Assembly: GCF_022347285.1 (NCBI RefSeq)
Contig: NZ_JAKRND010000007.1
Coordinates: forward strand, 1-64,000
DNA from: Corynebacterium sp. ACRPH
GTDB taxonomy: Bacteria > Actinomycetota > Actinomycetes > Mycobacteriales > Mycobacteriaceae
Direction of reading: 5' to 3'
Length of the DNA stretch: 64,000 nucleotides
This document shows, one piece after another, positions 42,104-51,071 of this stretch. The notes beneath the pieces were generated by a model. That model was not told the DNA's origin. It saw nothing but the letters and a program-made list of their open reading frames with translations, and searched no databases. The position numbers and the translations under genes were made by a program. Each line of letters begins with the position of its first letter. Within the stretch, counting starts at the first letter, position 1.

Positions 42104-42733
42104 ATGATCGTGTTGACCGTTGTGTTGGTAGTCGTGGGCCTGGCCTTTTTCATTGCGGGTCTGCTGGGGGCTGTGGGGAAGTTGCCGGGTAATCCGGTCG
42201 TTGGCCTGCGCATTCCGGAGGTTCGCAAGACCGAGGAGCTCTGGAACACCGCGCACCGCATTGTCGGCCCAGCCTGGATGGGAGCTGGCGCAGCGTTCAT
42301 CGGCGCTGCGCTGATCACCCTGAAGGTGAGCGGTTGGATGTGGCTGGTCTTCGCATTGTTGCTGGTCGGCGCTGCTTTCTTGATCGGCCTAGGCTCCGCG
42401 TTGGGCGCCCACGCCGTCGCGCGCCTGGACGCCCGTGCTGCCCAGCTCGAGGCCGCCGAATCTTCTTGTTGCTCTAGCGGTGACGCCACCTCGGACTCCT
42501 GCTGCGGCGATTCCAGCGAGGCCGCCGGTGCTTCCGACTCCGCTAGCGCTTGCTGTTCCGAACCCGGCGCTGACGCCAACACTGGCACGGGCACCGGCGC
42601 CGTCAGTGCGGAGGCGTGCGCAAGCGGCCAGGCTTGCGGCAGCTGCTCGCTGAACGGCTCCTGCGAGGGCGGCGGCGTGGACTGGGAGGCCGCCCAACGG
42701 GCTGCCTCGGCGCAAGACTCCGCGCAGGCCTAG
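42104..42733 (+). CDS. SdpI-family membrane protein with Cys-rich C-terminal tail
   Basis: 209 residues from ATG 42104, 7 nt after TAGACT. Three hydrophobic segments, with the SdpI-family loop NPVVGLRIPEVRKTEELWNTAHRIVGP after the first. SdpI proteins confer immunity or act in signal transduction in Bacillus; here the role is unknown. From about residue 125 the protein is a hydrophilic Ser/Ala/Gly tail with ten cysteines, three of them as CC pairs (SSCCSS, DSCCGD, SACCSE) and four later single ones (ACASGQACGSCSLNGSC). Metal binding or redox sensing is inference. Confidence 0.85.
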   Translation: MIVLTVVLVVVGLAFFIAGLLGAVGKLPGNPVVGLRIPEVRKTEELWNTAHRIVGPAWMGAGAAFIGAALITLKVSGWMWLVFALLLVGAAFLIGLGSALGAHAVARLDARAAQLEAAESSCCSSGDATSDSCCGDSSEAAGASDSASACCSEPGADANTGTGTGAVSAEACASGQACGSCSLNGSCEGGGVDWEAAQRAASAQDSAQA

Positions 42734-42785
42734 CCCAGCTCCGTCGCCCCAGCTAACCCAGTGTTCTTCAGTATTCTGGGGAACC

Positions 42786-43715
42786 ATGAGAGACTCCAAC
42801 GCCACCGTCGTCGTATCCGGCACCACCAACGTCGACACCTTCGTCACTGTCCAGAACTTTCCCCAGCCAGGGGAAACGACCATCGCAGAACCCGGCATAG
42901 AGGGGCTGGGCGGAAAGGGCGCTAATCAGGCGGCAGCCTGCGCACACATGGGCGTCAATACCGTGCTTTTGTCTGCGGTAGGCAACGACCCGCAGGGCGA
43001 ACTCGCAATCACAGAGCTGCGCGAACACGGCGTAAACACCGACTACATCGTAAGTAGCCGACAGCCAACCGGTCGGGCGTTCATCATGAATGACCCGAGT
43101 GGCGAGAACATCATTATCGTTACCTCGGGCGCGAACGAGCTGGTCAGCCCTGCCCAGCAGCGTGAAACCGTTAAGGAACTACGCCGCCAGGGGCCCGTGC
43201 CGATTGTGCTTGCACAGGGTGAACTGACCCCCGAGCACAGTGCGGAGCTGCCGAAGCTGGTGGAGAACTCGGACTCCCGGCTGGTGCTAAACCTCGCACC
43301 GGTAACCACACGCGATCCCGACCTACTGGCAGCTGCCGATCCACTGGTGCTGAATGAGGGCGAGGCCGCCGCGGTGCTCGACGCCGCCCCCGGCACGCCC
43401 ATCGAGGAACTGCTGGATCGCCTGCGCCACATCGCTCGCTCTGTGGTGGTTACTTTGGGGCAGCGCGGAGCCATGATTGTGGAGGGTGACGCCGAACCGG
43501 TGCACATCCCCGCCGTCTACGTGGAGCGCGTCGTGGACACCACGGGTGCAGGTGATGCGTTCTGCGGCACGCTCGCGGCGGCGCTGGCGCAGGGGGAGGA
43601 CCTGGTGGATGCGTGTACGTTGGGCGCGGCCGCCGGGGCGCTGGCCACGCAGAAGCGGGGCGCAGCTGGCAGCTACGCGACCGAAAACGAAATCCGTCGA
43701 CTAGGAGAAGCATAA
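42786..43715 (+). CDS. rbsK: Ribokinase (PfkB family)
   Basis: 309 residues. It phosphorylates ribose at O5. N-terminal GTTNVDTFVTVQNFPQPGET and GLGGKGANQAAACAHMG (substrate-binding GGKGANQA); C-terminal PfkB signature DTTGAGDAFCGTLAAAL with the catalytic Asp in GAGD. TATTCT (42772-42777) is 8 nt before ATG 42786 (leaderless). The stop is followed immediately by the nucleoside hydrolase ATG, so ribose released by that enzyme is phosphorylated in the same operon, as in the uridine-utilisation genes of C. glutamicum. Confidence 0.95.
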   Translation: MRDSNATVVVSGTTNVDTFVTVQNFPQPGETTIAEPGIEGLGGKGANQAAACAHMGVNTVLLSAVGNDPQGELAITELREHGVNTDYIVSSRQPTGRAFIMNDPSGENIIIVTSGANELVSPAQQRETVKELRRQGPVPIVLAQGELTPEHSAELPKLVENSDSRLVLNLAPVTTRDPDLLAAADPLVLNEGEAAAVLDAAPGTPIEELLDRLRHIARSVVVTLGQRGAMIVEGDAEPVHIPAVYVERVVDTTGAGDAFCGTLAAALAQGEDLVDACTLGAAAGALATQKRGAAGSYATENEIRRLGEA

Positions 43716-44750
43716 ATGACTCAGAAGATCATCCTGGACTGCGATCCGGGGCACGACGACGCAATCGCCATGCTCCTAGCCTGGGGAAACCCTAACCTGG
43801 ACCTGTTGGCGGTCACGACGGTGGCGGGCAACCAGACGCTGGAGAAGGTAGCCAAGAACGCCCTGGCGCTGGCGCGCGTCGGCAACATCACCGGCATTCC
43901 CTTCGCCGCCGGAGCGGACCGCCCGCTAGTAGCGCCGCAAATCATTCCGGAGGAAATTCACGGAGACAGCGGCCTGGACGGCCCTCAGTTGCCTGCCGCC
44001 GGAGCCGAGCTGGATTCACGCCATGCGGTGAACCTCATTGCGGACCTCATCCGCGACAACGAGCCGGGTAGTGTGACCCTCGTCCCCACGGGGGCGCTGA
44101 CCAACATCGCCCTGTTCGCCCGTATGTATCCCGAGCTGGTGAAGCGCGTCGGCGGCGTCACCCTGATGGGTGGTGCGCACCACGCGGGCAACATGACCCC
44201 GAGCGCCGAGTTCAACATCCTGGCCGACCCGGAGGCCGCGAAGATCGTGTTCGGCGCGGGTTGGCCGGTGACGATGGTCGGGTTGGACGTCACACACAAG
44301 GTGCTGGCCACGCCGCAGCGGATGGCGCAGCTGGCAGAGGTCGACACGGACGTGGCGAAGTTCATCGCGGAGCTTGTGGAGTTCTTCGGCGGTGCGTACA
44401 TGAAGGAGCGCCACTACCCCGGCCCACCGATGCACGACCCGCTGGCCGTCGCAGCCGTGGCAGACCCGCAGGTCGTGCGCACAATCCTGGCGCCCATCGA
44501 CGTGGAGACCAAGGGGGAGCTGACGCGCGGGGCGACCGTCGTAGATCTGCGGCGCACCTGGGGAAGCCAGGGTGGCGGGCAAGATCCGACGGCCCTGGGT
44601 ACGGCGGATGATTCTGATTTTGACGCCACCGCCTCCGCCGCCGCAGCGGGCGCTACCCTGCGCACCCGCGTGGCTGTGGACGTCGACGCAGAGCGCTTCT
44701 GGAGCCTGCTGGTCGAAGCGCTGCAGCGGATTGGGAATACGGGGTTTTAA
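43716..44750 (+). CDS. uriH: Ribonucleoside hydrolase (inosine/uridine-preferring)
   Basis: 344 residues. The N-terminal DCDPGHDDAIAMLLAW is the calcium-binding Asp cluster of nucleoside hydrolases; GALTNIALFARMYPELVKRV, GGAHHAGNMTPSAEFN and the catalytic-region MHDPLAVAAVAD follow. It splits nucleosides into base and ribose; ribose goes to the adjacent ribokinase. Longer than usual because of an Ala/Asp-rich insert around residue 300, encoded partly by a dispersed-motif copy (44618). The symbol follows the C. glutamicum uriH neighbourhood; the exact nucleoside is uncertain. Confidence 0.92.
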   Translation: MTQKIILDCDPGHDDAIAMLLAWGNPNLDLLAVTTVAGNQTLEKVAKNALALARVGNITGIPFAAGADRPLVAPQIIPEEIHGDSGLDGPQLPAAGAELDSRHAVNLIADLIRDNEPGSVTLVPTGALTNIALFARMYPELVKRVGGVTLMGGAHHAGNMTPSAEFNILADPEAAKIVFGAGWPVTMVGLDVTHKVLATPQRMAQLAEVDTDVAKFIAELVEFFGGAYMKERHYPGPPMHDPLAVAAVADPQVVRTILAPIDVETKGELTRGATVVDLRRTWGSQGGGQDPTALGTADDSDFDATASAAAAGATLRTRVAVDVDAERFWSLLVEALQRIGNTGF

Positions 44751-44803
44751 ATAAGGGCCTCTAAAGGGGTTAAGCGGCCTGCGCAGCCGACCAGCCGACT
44801 TGG

Positions 44804-45055
44804 CTAGCGCAGCCAGCCAAAGCCTAGTAGGTAGTTCTCGACGTCTAGGACGTCCTCCACGGTGGCGTCACTACCCAAAACCGTACGGTGCGCGGCGGCA
44901 ATGTCGCTCGTCGTTGCCGGGATTAGGTTCTGGGTGAACAGCTCCATAGCAACGCGCTCCACGGCCGGGGTGCTATCCAGCACTTCAAGGCCGGTCCCGG
45001 TGGAGCTCGTGAATACTGTAGAAACCTTGCTCAAGATCTCGTTGAAGGTCATCAT
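44804..45055 (-). CDS. Small hypothetical protein
   Basis: 83 residues from ATG 45055 (ATG 45052 equally possible), chosen because AGAGGTGAG lies 4 nt upstream; the frame is open to 45133. Mostly helical (MMTFNEILSKVSTVF, PAVERVAMELFTQNLIP, DIAAAHRTVLGSDATVEDVLDVENYLLGFGWLR). No membrane segment, no recognised domain. Convergent with the nucleoside hydrolase gene. Confidence 0.7.
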   Translation of the reverse strand: MMTFNEILSKVSTVFTSSTGTGLEVLDSTPAVERVAMELFTQNLIPATTSDIAAAHRTVLGSDATVEDVLDVENYLLGFGWLR

Positions 45056-45192
45056 TGGGCTCACCTCTTCGCTTTCAAGTTGAATGGTGCCTTCGCTCTG
45101 CGGCACTCCATACAGATACCGCAATGGTTGCAACGATTGAATCTACCAACAAATTTCCGAGAATCCACCTTTTTGTCTAAAAAACCTCAAAA

Positions 45193-45226
45193 GGCCAGCA
45201 AAGTGACCCAAGTCACCTCGCTAGCC
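45193..45226 (-). terminator. Strong rho-independent terminator for the phosphate transporter operon
   Basis: On the minus strand GGCTAGC/GGTGAC pairs with GTCAC/GCTGGCC around TTGG, then runs into TTTTGAGGTTTTTT (45176-45192). It lies 38 bp after the stop of the small membrane protein gene that follows the transporter. Confidence 0.85.
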
Positions 45227-45263
45227 CAGAGTTTGTAGCTGCGAGCCTAAAGCTACATGCAGC

Positions 45264-45566
45264 CTAGTGGTGGCCGCCCATTCCCGGGAACAGATTCCAA
45301 CCGAAATAGTGGTTCAGCGAGTCTTTCGCGACCCACACGATGGCCAGGACGATCACGAACGCCAGCACCGCGTAGACGGTCCATCCCAGAACTTTCATCT
45401 GGGTAGAAGCTTCGGTATCCCCAACAATCACGCCGTTGTCGTCGCGAATTGGGTCACCGGTCATGCAGCGCATGCCCAAGGAAAAGAGGATCGGGATACC
45501 GGCACCGAACAGCAGCGCCAAGCCAGCTACTCGGATGATGGCCTCGAAGATTTCAGCAACAGTCAT
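45264..45566 (-). CDS. Small membrane protein linked to PiT transporter
   Basis: 100 residues with two hydrophobic segments (IIRVAGLALLFGAGIPILFSLGMRC and VLGWTVYAVLAFVIVLAIVWVA), a polar loop DDNGVIVGDTEAS, and a Gly/His C-terminus (FPGMGGHH). It lies 47 bp downstream of the phosphate transporter gene in the same transcript and probably acts with it. No established name recognised. Confidence 0.8.
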   Translation of the reverse strand: MTVAEIFEAIIRVAGLALLFGAGIPILFSLGMRCMTGDPIRDDNGVIVGDTEASTQMKVLGWTVYAVLAFVIVLAIVWVAKDSLNHYFGWNLFPGMGGHH

Positions 45567-45613
45567 TGTTCTTCACGCTTTCTATGTTTGTTAGTGGCGA
45601 AGCTGCGCGAGGC

Positions 45614-46975
45614 TTACTTGCCTGCGTTACCTGCGTTGCCTGTGCTGCCTAGACCGGGGTGTTTCGGATCCGCGACGACCTCGGCGACAGTATCGGAAGG
45701 GGTGGGGTAGCCAGCGCCAACCATCTCCGGGTCGTGCTCGGTGGTGGGGTCGCGGTCAGTGGTCTGCGCGGCGGCAGCGGTGGTACCAGTCTTGATGGAA
45801 GAGTCGACGGACTCGGAGTTCGGATCCCAGTCGTCATTGACGTTGTTCGCATCGACCGGATTCATGCGAGCGCGGACAACAATCACGACGGTCATGGCGA
45901 TCAGCAGGATGAAGTCGACGATCACGCCGCCCATGGTGTTGGTCATCTTGGACACACCGGTGGCGATCCACCAGGAAACAAAGCCAACCACGGCGGCACA
46001 CGGCAGGGTAATCAGCCATGCGGCAACCATGCGCATTGCCACACCCCAGCGAACTTCAGCACCCTTACGCCCCAGACCGGTACCCAGGATGGAGCCCGTG
46101 GAGACGTGGGTGGTGGACAGTGCCATACCGCCGGCGGCGGAGGTCAAGATAATGGCAGCGGAGCTAGACTCTGCGGCCATACCCTGCGGGGACTCGATCT
46201 CCACCAGGCCCTTGCCCAGGGTGCGGATCACGCGCCAGCCGCCGGACAGGGTGCCTGCCGCGATGGCCACTGCACAGGCGATGATGACCCAGGTCGGGAT
46301 TCGGGCTGCCTCGTCTGCGGAACCAGCCGCCACAAGAGCCAAGAAGATCACGCCCATGGTCTTCTGCGCGTCACCGGCGCCGTGTGCCAGGGAAACCAGG
46401 CAGGCGGTGACAATCTGGCCGTGGCGGAAGTGTTCGTTCTTCACCTTGTGCGGGATGGTGTTGGTCACCCAATAGATCATGAACGTACCGACCGCGGAGA
46501 CCATTGCCGCGATGAATGGGGAGGCCACTGCCGGGACAATGATCTTGCCCATGATGGAACTCCAGGCAACACCGCCGGTACCCAGGGCAGCAAAGGCTGC
46601 ACCGATCAGGCCGCCGAACAGCGCGTGGGAGGAGCTGGAGGGCAGTCCCAACAGCCAAGTGAACAGGTTCCAGAAGATACCACCGATCAGGCCGGTGAAT
46701 ACGACAAGCAGCAAGGCATCGCCGTCACTGCCGCTGGCTAGATCATAGGAATCGAGGTTGACGATGCCCTTCGCGACCGTTGCGGCCACGTTGACGGACA
46801 GGAATGCGCCGACCAGGTTCAGAGCAGCAGAGATGGCGACTGCCGTGAACGGCTTCAGCGCACCGGTAGCGATGGAGGTTGCCATCGCGTTGGCCGTGTC
46901 GTGGAAACCGTTGGTGAAGTCGAAGGCCAGTGCGGTGAGCACCACAATGACCATGATGATGAGTGTCGTTGTCAC
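45614..46975 (-). CDS. pit: Inorganic phosphate transporter, PiT family
   Basis: 453 residues, about 10 membrane segments. PiT signatures: FDFTNGFHDTANAMATSIATGAL at the N-terminus and SLAHGAGDAQKTMGVIFLAL in the middle, with GLPSSSSHALFGGLIGAA and STTHVSTGSILGTGLGRK. It is a proton/metal-phosphate symporter. The C-terminal 75 residues are hydrophilic (Asp/Thr/Pro-rich). The downstream small membrane protein gene and terminator complete the unit. Confidence 0.95.
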   Translation of the reverse strand: MTTTLIIMVIVVLTALAFDFTNGFHDTANAMATSIATGALKPFTAVAISAALNLVGAFLSVNVAATVAKGIVNLDSYDLASGSDGDALLLVVFTGLIGGIFWNLFTWLLGLPSSSSHALFGGLIGAAFAALGTGGVAWSSIMGKIIVPAVASPFIAAMVSAVGTFMIYWVTNTIPHKVKNEHFRHGQIVTACLVSLAHGAGDAQKTMGVIFLALVAAGSADEAARIPTWVIIACAVAIAAGTLSGGWRVIRTLGKGLVEIESPQGMAAESSSAAIILTSAAGGMALSTTHVSTGSILGTGLGRKGAEVRWGVAMRMVAAWLITLPCAAVVGFVSWWIATGVSKMTNTMGGVIVDFILLIAMTVVIVVRARMNPVDANNVNDDWDPNSESVDSSIKTGTTAAAAQTTDRDPTTEHDPEMVGAGYPTPSDTVAEVVADPKHPGLGSTGNAGNAGK

Positions 46976-47413
46976 AACTGTGACCCCTTACATTAAGTAA
47001 TTTCTATTACTGGCGGTGAATTCGGAATAGGCCAGTAGCCAAACACTCGAGTGGCTCCTGTGGAGTTCCGACAGGAAATTAAGCTACTCCGCCCCCTATT
47101 GCTGAACAACATTGCAGAATTTAGCCCCGCTCTATCCTTGAATTTTCTTCTCCGTCGGCGTTTTAGCTGGTACAAGCGATTTTCTTAACGCCACACTCCA
47201 AACCCTATCGCATTGAACAAACACCCCCGCGTCAATTTAGCGTAAAAGATTCATGCTCGCGCCGGAATTTGTTAACCTTGCGTTCATTTCAGCCAGGATT
47301 GCTACCCGATGATTGATAACTCAATCTTTAGGCCTTATCGGAAACCTATTGATGTATTAGAGTGCTAACCAAATGTTCTGCTGAAGTTTTGACATAACAC
47401 ACGGGAGCCACCC
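46976..47413. promoter_or_regulatory. AT-rich divergent region between phosphate transporter and MFS genes
   Basis: 438 bases without a gene, noticeably AT-richer than its surroundings. It contains a perfect inverted repeat GATTGA-TAAC-TCAATC (47311-47326), about 90 bp before the MFS start, as a candidate operator. GGGAG 6 nt before ATG 47414 is the ribosome site. A phosphate-response (PhoR-type) box could not be assigned by eye. Confidence 0.45.
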
Positions 47414-48922
47414 ATGAACTCCACCAATCCGCACGCCGACAACGCACCATCCGGAAAGCCCGGTGGCGAGGCCGACGGAACCACAGCCGCAGCTGCGGCA
47501 GCCTCACCGGATCCAGTCGACTCCCGCCCCGGCGGTATCGGCCTACTCATGACCGTGCTGATCACCGCGGCAGTAGCATTCCAGCTCAACGCCTCGATGC
47601 TCTCTCCGGTGCTAGCCACCATGGCCCGCGAGCTGAATACTGACGAGGCCGCCACGGGGCTCACCCAGACTGCCTTCTTCACAGGTGGCGCCATGTGCGG
47701 CCTATTCCTGCCACGCCTGTCGGACATTGTTGGCCGCCGGAAGATCCTTGTCATCATGCTGGGTGTGATGTCCCTCGGCGGACTCATCGCCGCGCTGGCG
47801 CCCAACATTGGCGTACTAATGGTCGCCCGCGCGATGCAGGGCATCGCCGGCCCCACAATCCCCATGACTCTGATCATCCTGCGCAGCCAGGTCAAGGAGG
47901 AGGTCCGACTGGGCACCCTCATGGGACTGCTCGCAGCCATCAACGGCGGCGTCGCCGGTATCGACGTGATCCTAGCCGGCTGGATGGCGGAGCACTGGGG
48001 CTTCCGCTCCGTCTTCTGGCTCATCGCCATCATCGGCACCATCGCCACCCTGGTCATTGCTTTCGGCGCGCCGGAGTCCAAGCCGTCGGACAATGTGAAA
48101 ATGGACTGGGCTGGTGCTGCCCTGCTGGTGGTATCGGTACTCTGCATCACGTTGGGCGTCAACGAGGCAGGCAAGGCCGGCGAAGCAAACTGGCTGTACG
48201 TCATCGCCATGTTCATCGTTGGCGCGATCGTCTTCCTGGCCTTCTGGAAGTACGAAAACCGCCACGATCAGCCACTGGTCGCTCCGATGTACCTGGCCCG
48301 CCGCCACACCTGGGCACTGCTGGCCACCACGGTTCTGACCATGACCGGCGTGTTCGCAGCAGTCAACGGCCTGGCTATCTCCCTGGCTCAGAACCCGGAT
48401 GCAGGCTTCGGCCTGGAGGCCGACAAGGCCTCCCTGTGGCTGCTGACCCCCTACGCCCTCATCGGCTGGGCCGTCGGCCCCTTCGCCGGCCGCTGGGCAC
48501 CGAAGGTGGGCTACGGACGGCTGATCATCATCGCCAACATCGCCAGCGCGGCTCTCATGCTGGCCTTGGCCTTCGTCGGCGTGCACTCCCTGCCGGTGCT
48601 GATCATCACCGTGATCCTATTGGGCGTCACCTACGCGGGTATCGGCAACATCGTCATCAACAACCTGGGCGTGGTGAACTCCCCGAAGGATAACGAGGGC
48701 TTCCTGCCCGGCATGAACTCCGCCGCCTTCAACCTGGGCGCAGGCGTGTCCTTCGCCGTGCTGCCGGTCTTCCAGGTCGCAGGCTCCCCGCAGGGCTCGG
48801 ATTCTGCCGCCGGTTACGTCACCGCGTTCATCGTCGCAGCGGTGATCCTCGGCATTGCCGCGGCCGTGGCGACGCTGATCCCGAAGCAGACCGTCGCGGA
48901 GCTCGACCGCGCCATCGTCTAG
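47414..48922 (+). CDS. MFS transporter (DHA2-like)
   Basis: 502 residues, about 14 membrane segments after a 38-residue disordered start. Typical loops: LNASMLSPVLATMARELNTDEAATGLTQTAFFTGGAMCGLFLPRLSDIVGRRKIL (motif A type), VARAMQGIAGPTIPMTLIIL, and FLPGMNSAAFNLGAGVSFAVLPV. The substrate is unknown. It lies about 2.7 kb from the rbsK-uriH pair; C. glutamicum uriT is also an MFS protein, but the distance makes that role speculative. Confidence 0.9.
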   Translation: MNSTNPHADNAPSGKPGGEADGTTAAAAAASPDPVDSRPGGIGLLMTVLITAAVAFQLNASMLSPVLATMARELNTDEAATGLTQTAFFTGGAMCGLFLPRLSDIVGRRKILVIMLGVMSLGGLIAALAPNIGVLMVARAMQGIAGPTIPMTLIILRSQVKEEVRLGTLMGLLAAINGGVAGIDVILAGWMAEHWGFRSVFWLIAIIGTIATLVIAFGAPESKPSDNVKMDWAGAALLVVSVLCITLGVNEAGKAGEANWLYVIAMFIVGAIVFLAFWKYENRHDQPLVAPMYLARRHTWALLATTVLTMTGVFAAVNGLAISLAQNPDAGFGLEADKASLWLLTPYALIGWAVGPFAGRWAPKVGYGRLIIIANIASAALMLALAFVGVHSLPVLIITVILLGVTYAGIGNIVINNLGVVNSPKDNEGFLPGMNSAAFNLGAGVSFAVLPVFQVAGSPQGSDSAAGYVTAFIVAAVILGIAAAVATLIPKQTVAELDRAIV

Positions 48923-49009
48923 TTCACGCAGGCGCCCAACCCACCCTCGCTTGATCCGTTCTGGACGGTTAGGGGTCGCGGGGGCGGGGCGTCAATAGAA
49001 TAAAAGCCC

Positions 49010-50023
49010 ATGGCAGCAAAACAGTCGCTATGGCATCGCATCATTAATTACCGGCCGGACTTCCTCATTGTCCTGATCGTCATCGCAGTCGTCGCGGCGA
49101 TCATTGTGCCCGTGCGCGGCGAGGCGGCGGATGTCGCCAACATCATCACGAAGGTCGCCATTGCGTTCCTGTTTTTCCTCTACGGCGCGCGCCTATCGCC
49201 GCAAGAGGCCCTGAAAGGCCTCATGCACTGGCGGCTGCACCTGCTGATCATGGTGTTCACCTTTGTGGTCTTCCCACTGATCGGCGTGGCGATGATGCCG
49301 CTGAAGGCGGCCATCGGAAACGAGCTCTACCTGGGCATTCTCTTCTGCACCCTCGTGCCTTCAACGGTTCAATCCTCCGTCGCATTCACCAGCATCGCGC
49401 GCGGCAACGTAGCCGCCTCGATCGTCGCTGCCAGCGTCTCTAGCCTTCTGGGAGTGCTTTTCACACCATTGCTGGTGCTGTTGCTGATGTCTTCTTCGGA
49501 AGGCTTTCATATTGACGCCACCACGTTCCTCGACATCGGAGTCCAGCTACTGCTTCCATTCGCCATCGGCCAGCTGCTGCGCAGGTGGGTGTATAAATTC
49601 GCGGCCTCCAAGGCCACGAAAAAGGTGGACCAGATCTCCATCGGCCTGGTGGTGTACGTCAGCTTCTCGGAGGGCATCGTCTCCGGCGTGTGGAGTTCCG
49701 TCAATTGGCTGACGGTACTAGGCCTGGTGCTGGGCTCCATCGCGCTGGTGCATGTGATGCTGGGCGTTACCAGCTTGACCTCGCGAAAGCTGGGCTTCGA
49801 CTATGCGGACCAAGTGGCCATCCAGTTCGCGGGCACTAAGAAGTCCCTGGCCTCGGGTCTGCCGATGGCGGCAGTGATGTTCGGCGGGGCGAGCCTCGGC
49901 ATGATGATCCTGCCGCTGATGATCTTCCACCAGGTGCAACTGGTGATCTGCTCCATGCGCGCCAGCTCCTACGCCGCGCGCTTCCCCGAGGGCGGGAAGA
50001 CCACGGGCGCGCACACCTGGTAA
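49010..50023 (+). CDS. SBF-like (bile acid:sodium symporter superfamily) transporter
   Basis: 337 residues, about 10 membrane segments. Features of the SBF-like/YfeH group: FFLYGARLSPQEALKGLMHWRLHLLIMVFTFVVFPLIG, TLVPSTVQSSVAFTSIARGNVAASIVAASVSSLLGV and AIQFAGTKKSLASGLPMAAVMFG. The substrate is not defined for the group. TAGAAT (48996-49001) overlaps a dispersed-motif copy and ends 8 nt before ATG 49010 (leaderless). Confidence 0.9.
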   Translation: MAAKQSLWHRIINYRPDFLIVLIVIAVVAAIIVPVRGEAADVANIITKVAIAFLFFLYGARLSPQEALKGLMHWRLHLLIMVFTFVVFPLIGVAMMPLKAAIGNELYLGILFCTLVPSTVQSSVAFTSIARGNVAASIVAASVSSLLGVLFTPLLVLLLMSSSEGFHIDATTFLDIGVQLLLPFAIGQLLRRWVYKFAASKATKKVDQISIGLVVYVSFSEGIVSGVWSSVNWLTVLGLVLGSIALVHVMLGVTSLTSRKLGFDYADQVAIQFAGTKKSLASGLPMAAVMFGGASLGMMILPLMIFHQVQLVICSMRASSYAARFPEGGKTTGAHTW

Positions 50024-50069
50024 AAGCTCGGGCTGACGCGGGCACGGAGCCTGCCGCGCACTTGCCGCA

Positions 50070-50630
50070 CTATTCCGGTTTCTGCAACCGCTTCACGTAA
50101 CCCATACGCGGACGGAAACCCGCCGGATGCTTCATATGCGCCACCGCGTCAGCGATCACCAAGCGGAAGCGTGGCTGCATCGGCGGCATCTGCGAAATCG
50201 AATACCAGCCCACCTGCGTCGACTCGTCATCGCCAATCACCGGCTCGTCGTTGAACTCGCCGGTCTCGGGGTCGGGGATCACTGTGCAGCGGACGGTGGT
50301 GTCCACGTAGCTGGTGACGTCTCCATTCGGGTACTCCACCGGGCCGACCTGGCCTACACCCAGCAGCGCGTCCACCTGCACGTGCAGGCCGGTTTCCTCC
50401 CGCACCTCGCGGATTGCCGCCAGGTGAGGTTCTTCCCGCGGGTCCACAATTCCCGTCACGGGAGTCCACTGACCATCGTCGGCCCGCTTGACCAACAGCA
50501 CCTCCGGCACGGCCCAGATAGGCGCGTCCTCCGGAACGTCCCGGATGACAATGGCCGTCACGCCCGGCAACCATAGCTCGTCGTGGCCAATCTTCTTGCG
50601 CAGTTCAACGATAAAATCTGGGGTCGGCAT
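50070..50630 (-). CDS. NUDIX hydrolase
   Basis: 186 residues from ATG 50630, which lies 7 nt after TAGAAT (50638-50643, minus strand); ATG 50639 lies inside that box. The Nudix box GIVDPREEPHLAAIREVREETGL fits Gx5Ex7REUxEExGU. Similar to actinobacterial NUDIX proteins of unknown substrate (DUF4916-like context not checked). Acts on a nucleoside diphosphate-X compound, unspecified. Confidence 0.92.
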   Translation of the reverse strand: MPTPDFIVELRKKIGHDELWLPGVTAIVIRDVPEDAPIWAVPEVLLVKRADDGQWTPVTGIVDPREEPHLAAIREVREETGLHVQVDALLGVGQVGPVEYPNGDVTSYVDTTVRCTVIPDPETGEFNDEPVIGDDESTQVGWYSISQMPPMQPRFRLVIADAVAHMKHPAGFRPRMGYVKRLQKPE

Positions 50631-50678
50631 GGGCGCCATTCTACGGTGCTGGGACTAGGTGTGGCGGGGGAGGGGGCG

Positions 50679-51071
50679 TCAAAAAACAAGGTTCACCAGA
50701 ACCAGATACAGCACCGTGCCCAACAGGATCGACAACGTGGCCGAACGGCGCCATAGATGCAGGGCAACGGTGAAGACCAAAGCGATGCCGACCGCCGCGA
50801 GACCGCCAGGCGCATCCGCCTGGCCGGAGACGGTGTAGACAACCAAGAGGGTCATCACGCCAACGGGCATGGCCAGGCCCAGCCAGGCAACAAGGTCGGA
50901 CTCCCGAAAGAAACGCAGGGCGGCGAAAGGCAGGCCGCGCAGGCCGAGAGTAACCAGGAAAACCGAGCCGAGGATCGCCAAGGTAGGGCCGAGCTCCACT
51001 CCCTCTGGAAGGCCCGCGGCGGCCTGCAGGTGTACGGCGGGCGCGGCAAGCGCGCCAGTAGTGGCGGTCAA
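50679..51071 (-). CDS. brnE: Branched-chain amino-acid exporter, small subunit (AzlD/BrnE)
   Basis: 130 residues, four hydrophobic segments (TLAILGSVFLVTLGLRGLPF, AWLGLAMPVGVMTLLVVYTV, AAVGIALVFTVALHLWRR, LSILLGTVLYLVLVNLVF). The segment LGLRGLPFAALRF is typical of AzlD. It pairs with BrnF to export Ile, Leu, Val and Met. Its ATG immediately follows the brnF stop. The stop TGA is part of a dispersed-motif copy (TTTTTTGACGCC, minus strand). Confidence 0.93.
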   Translation of the reverse strand: MTATTGALAAPAVHLQAAAGLPEGVELGPTLAILGSVFLVTLGLRGLPFAALRFFRESDLVAWLGLAMPVGVMTLLVVYTVSGQADAPGGLAAVGIALVFTVALHLWRRSATLSILLGTVLYLVLVNLVF

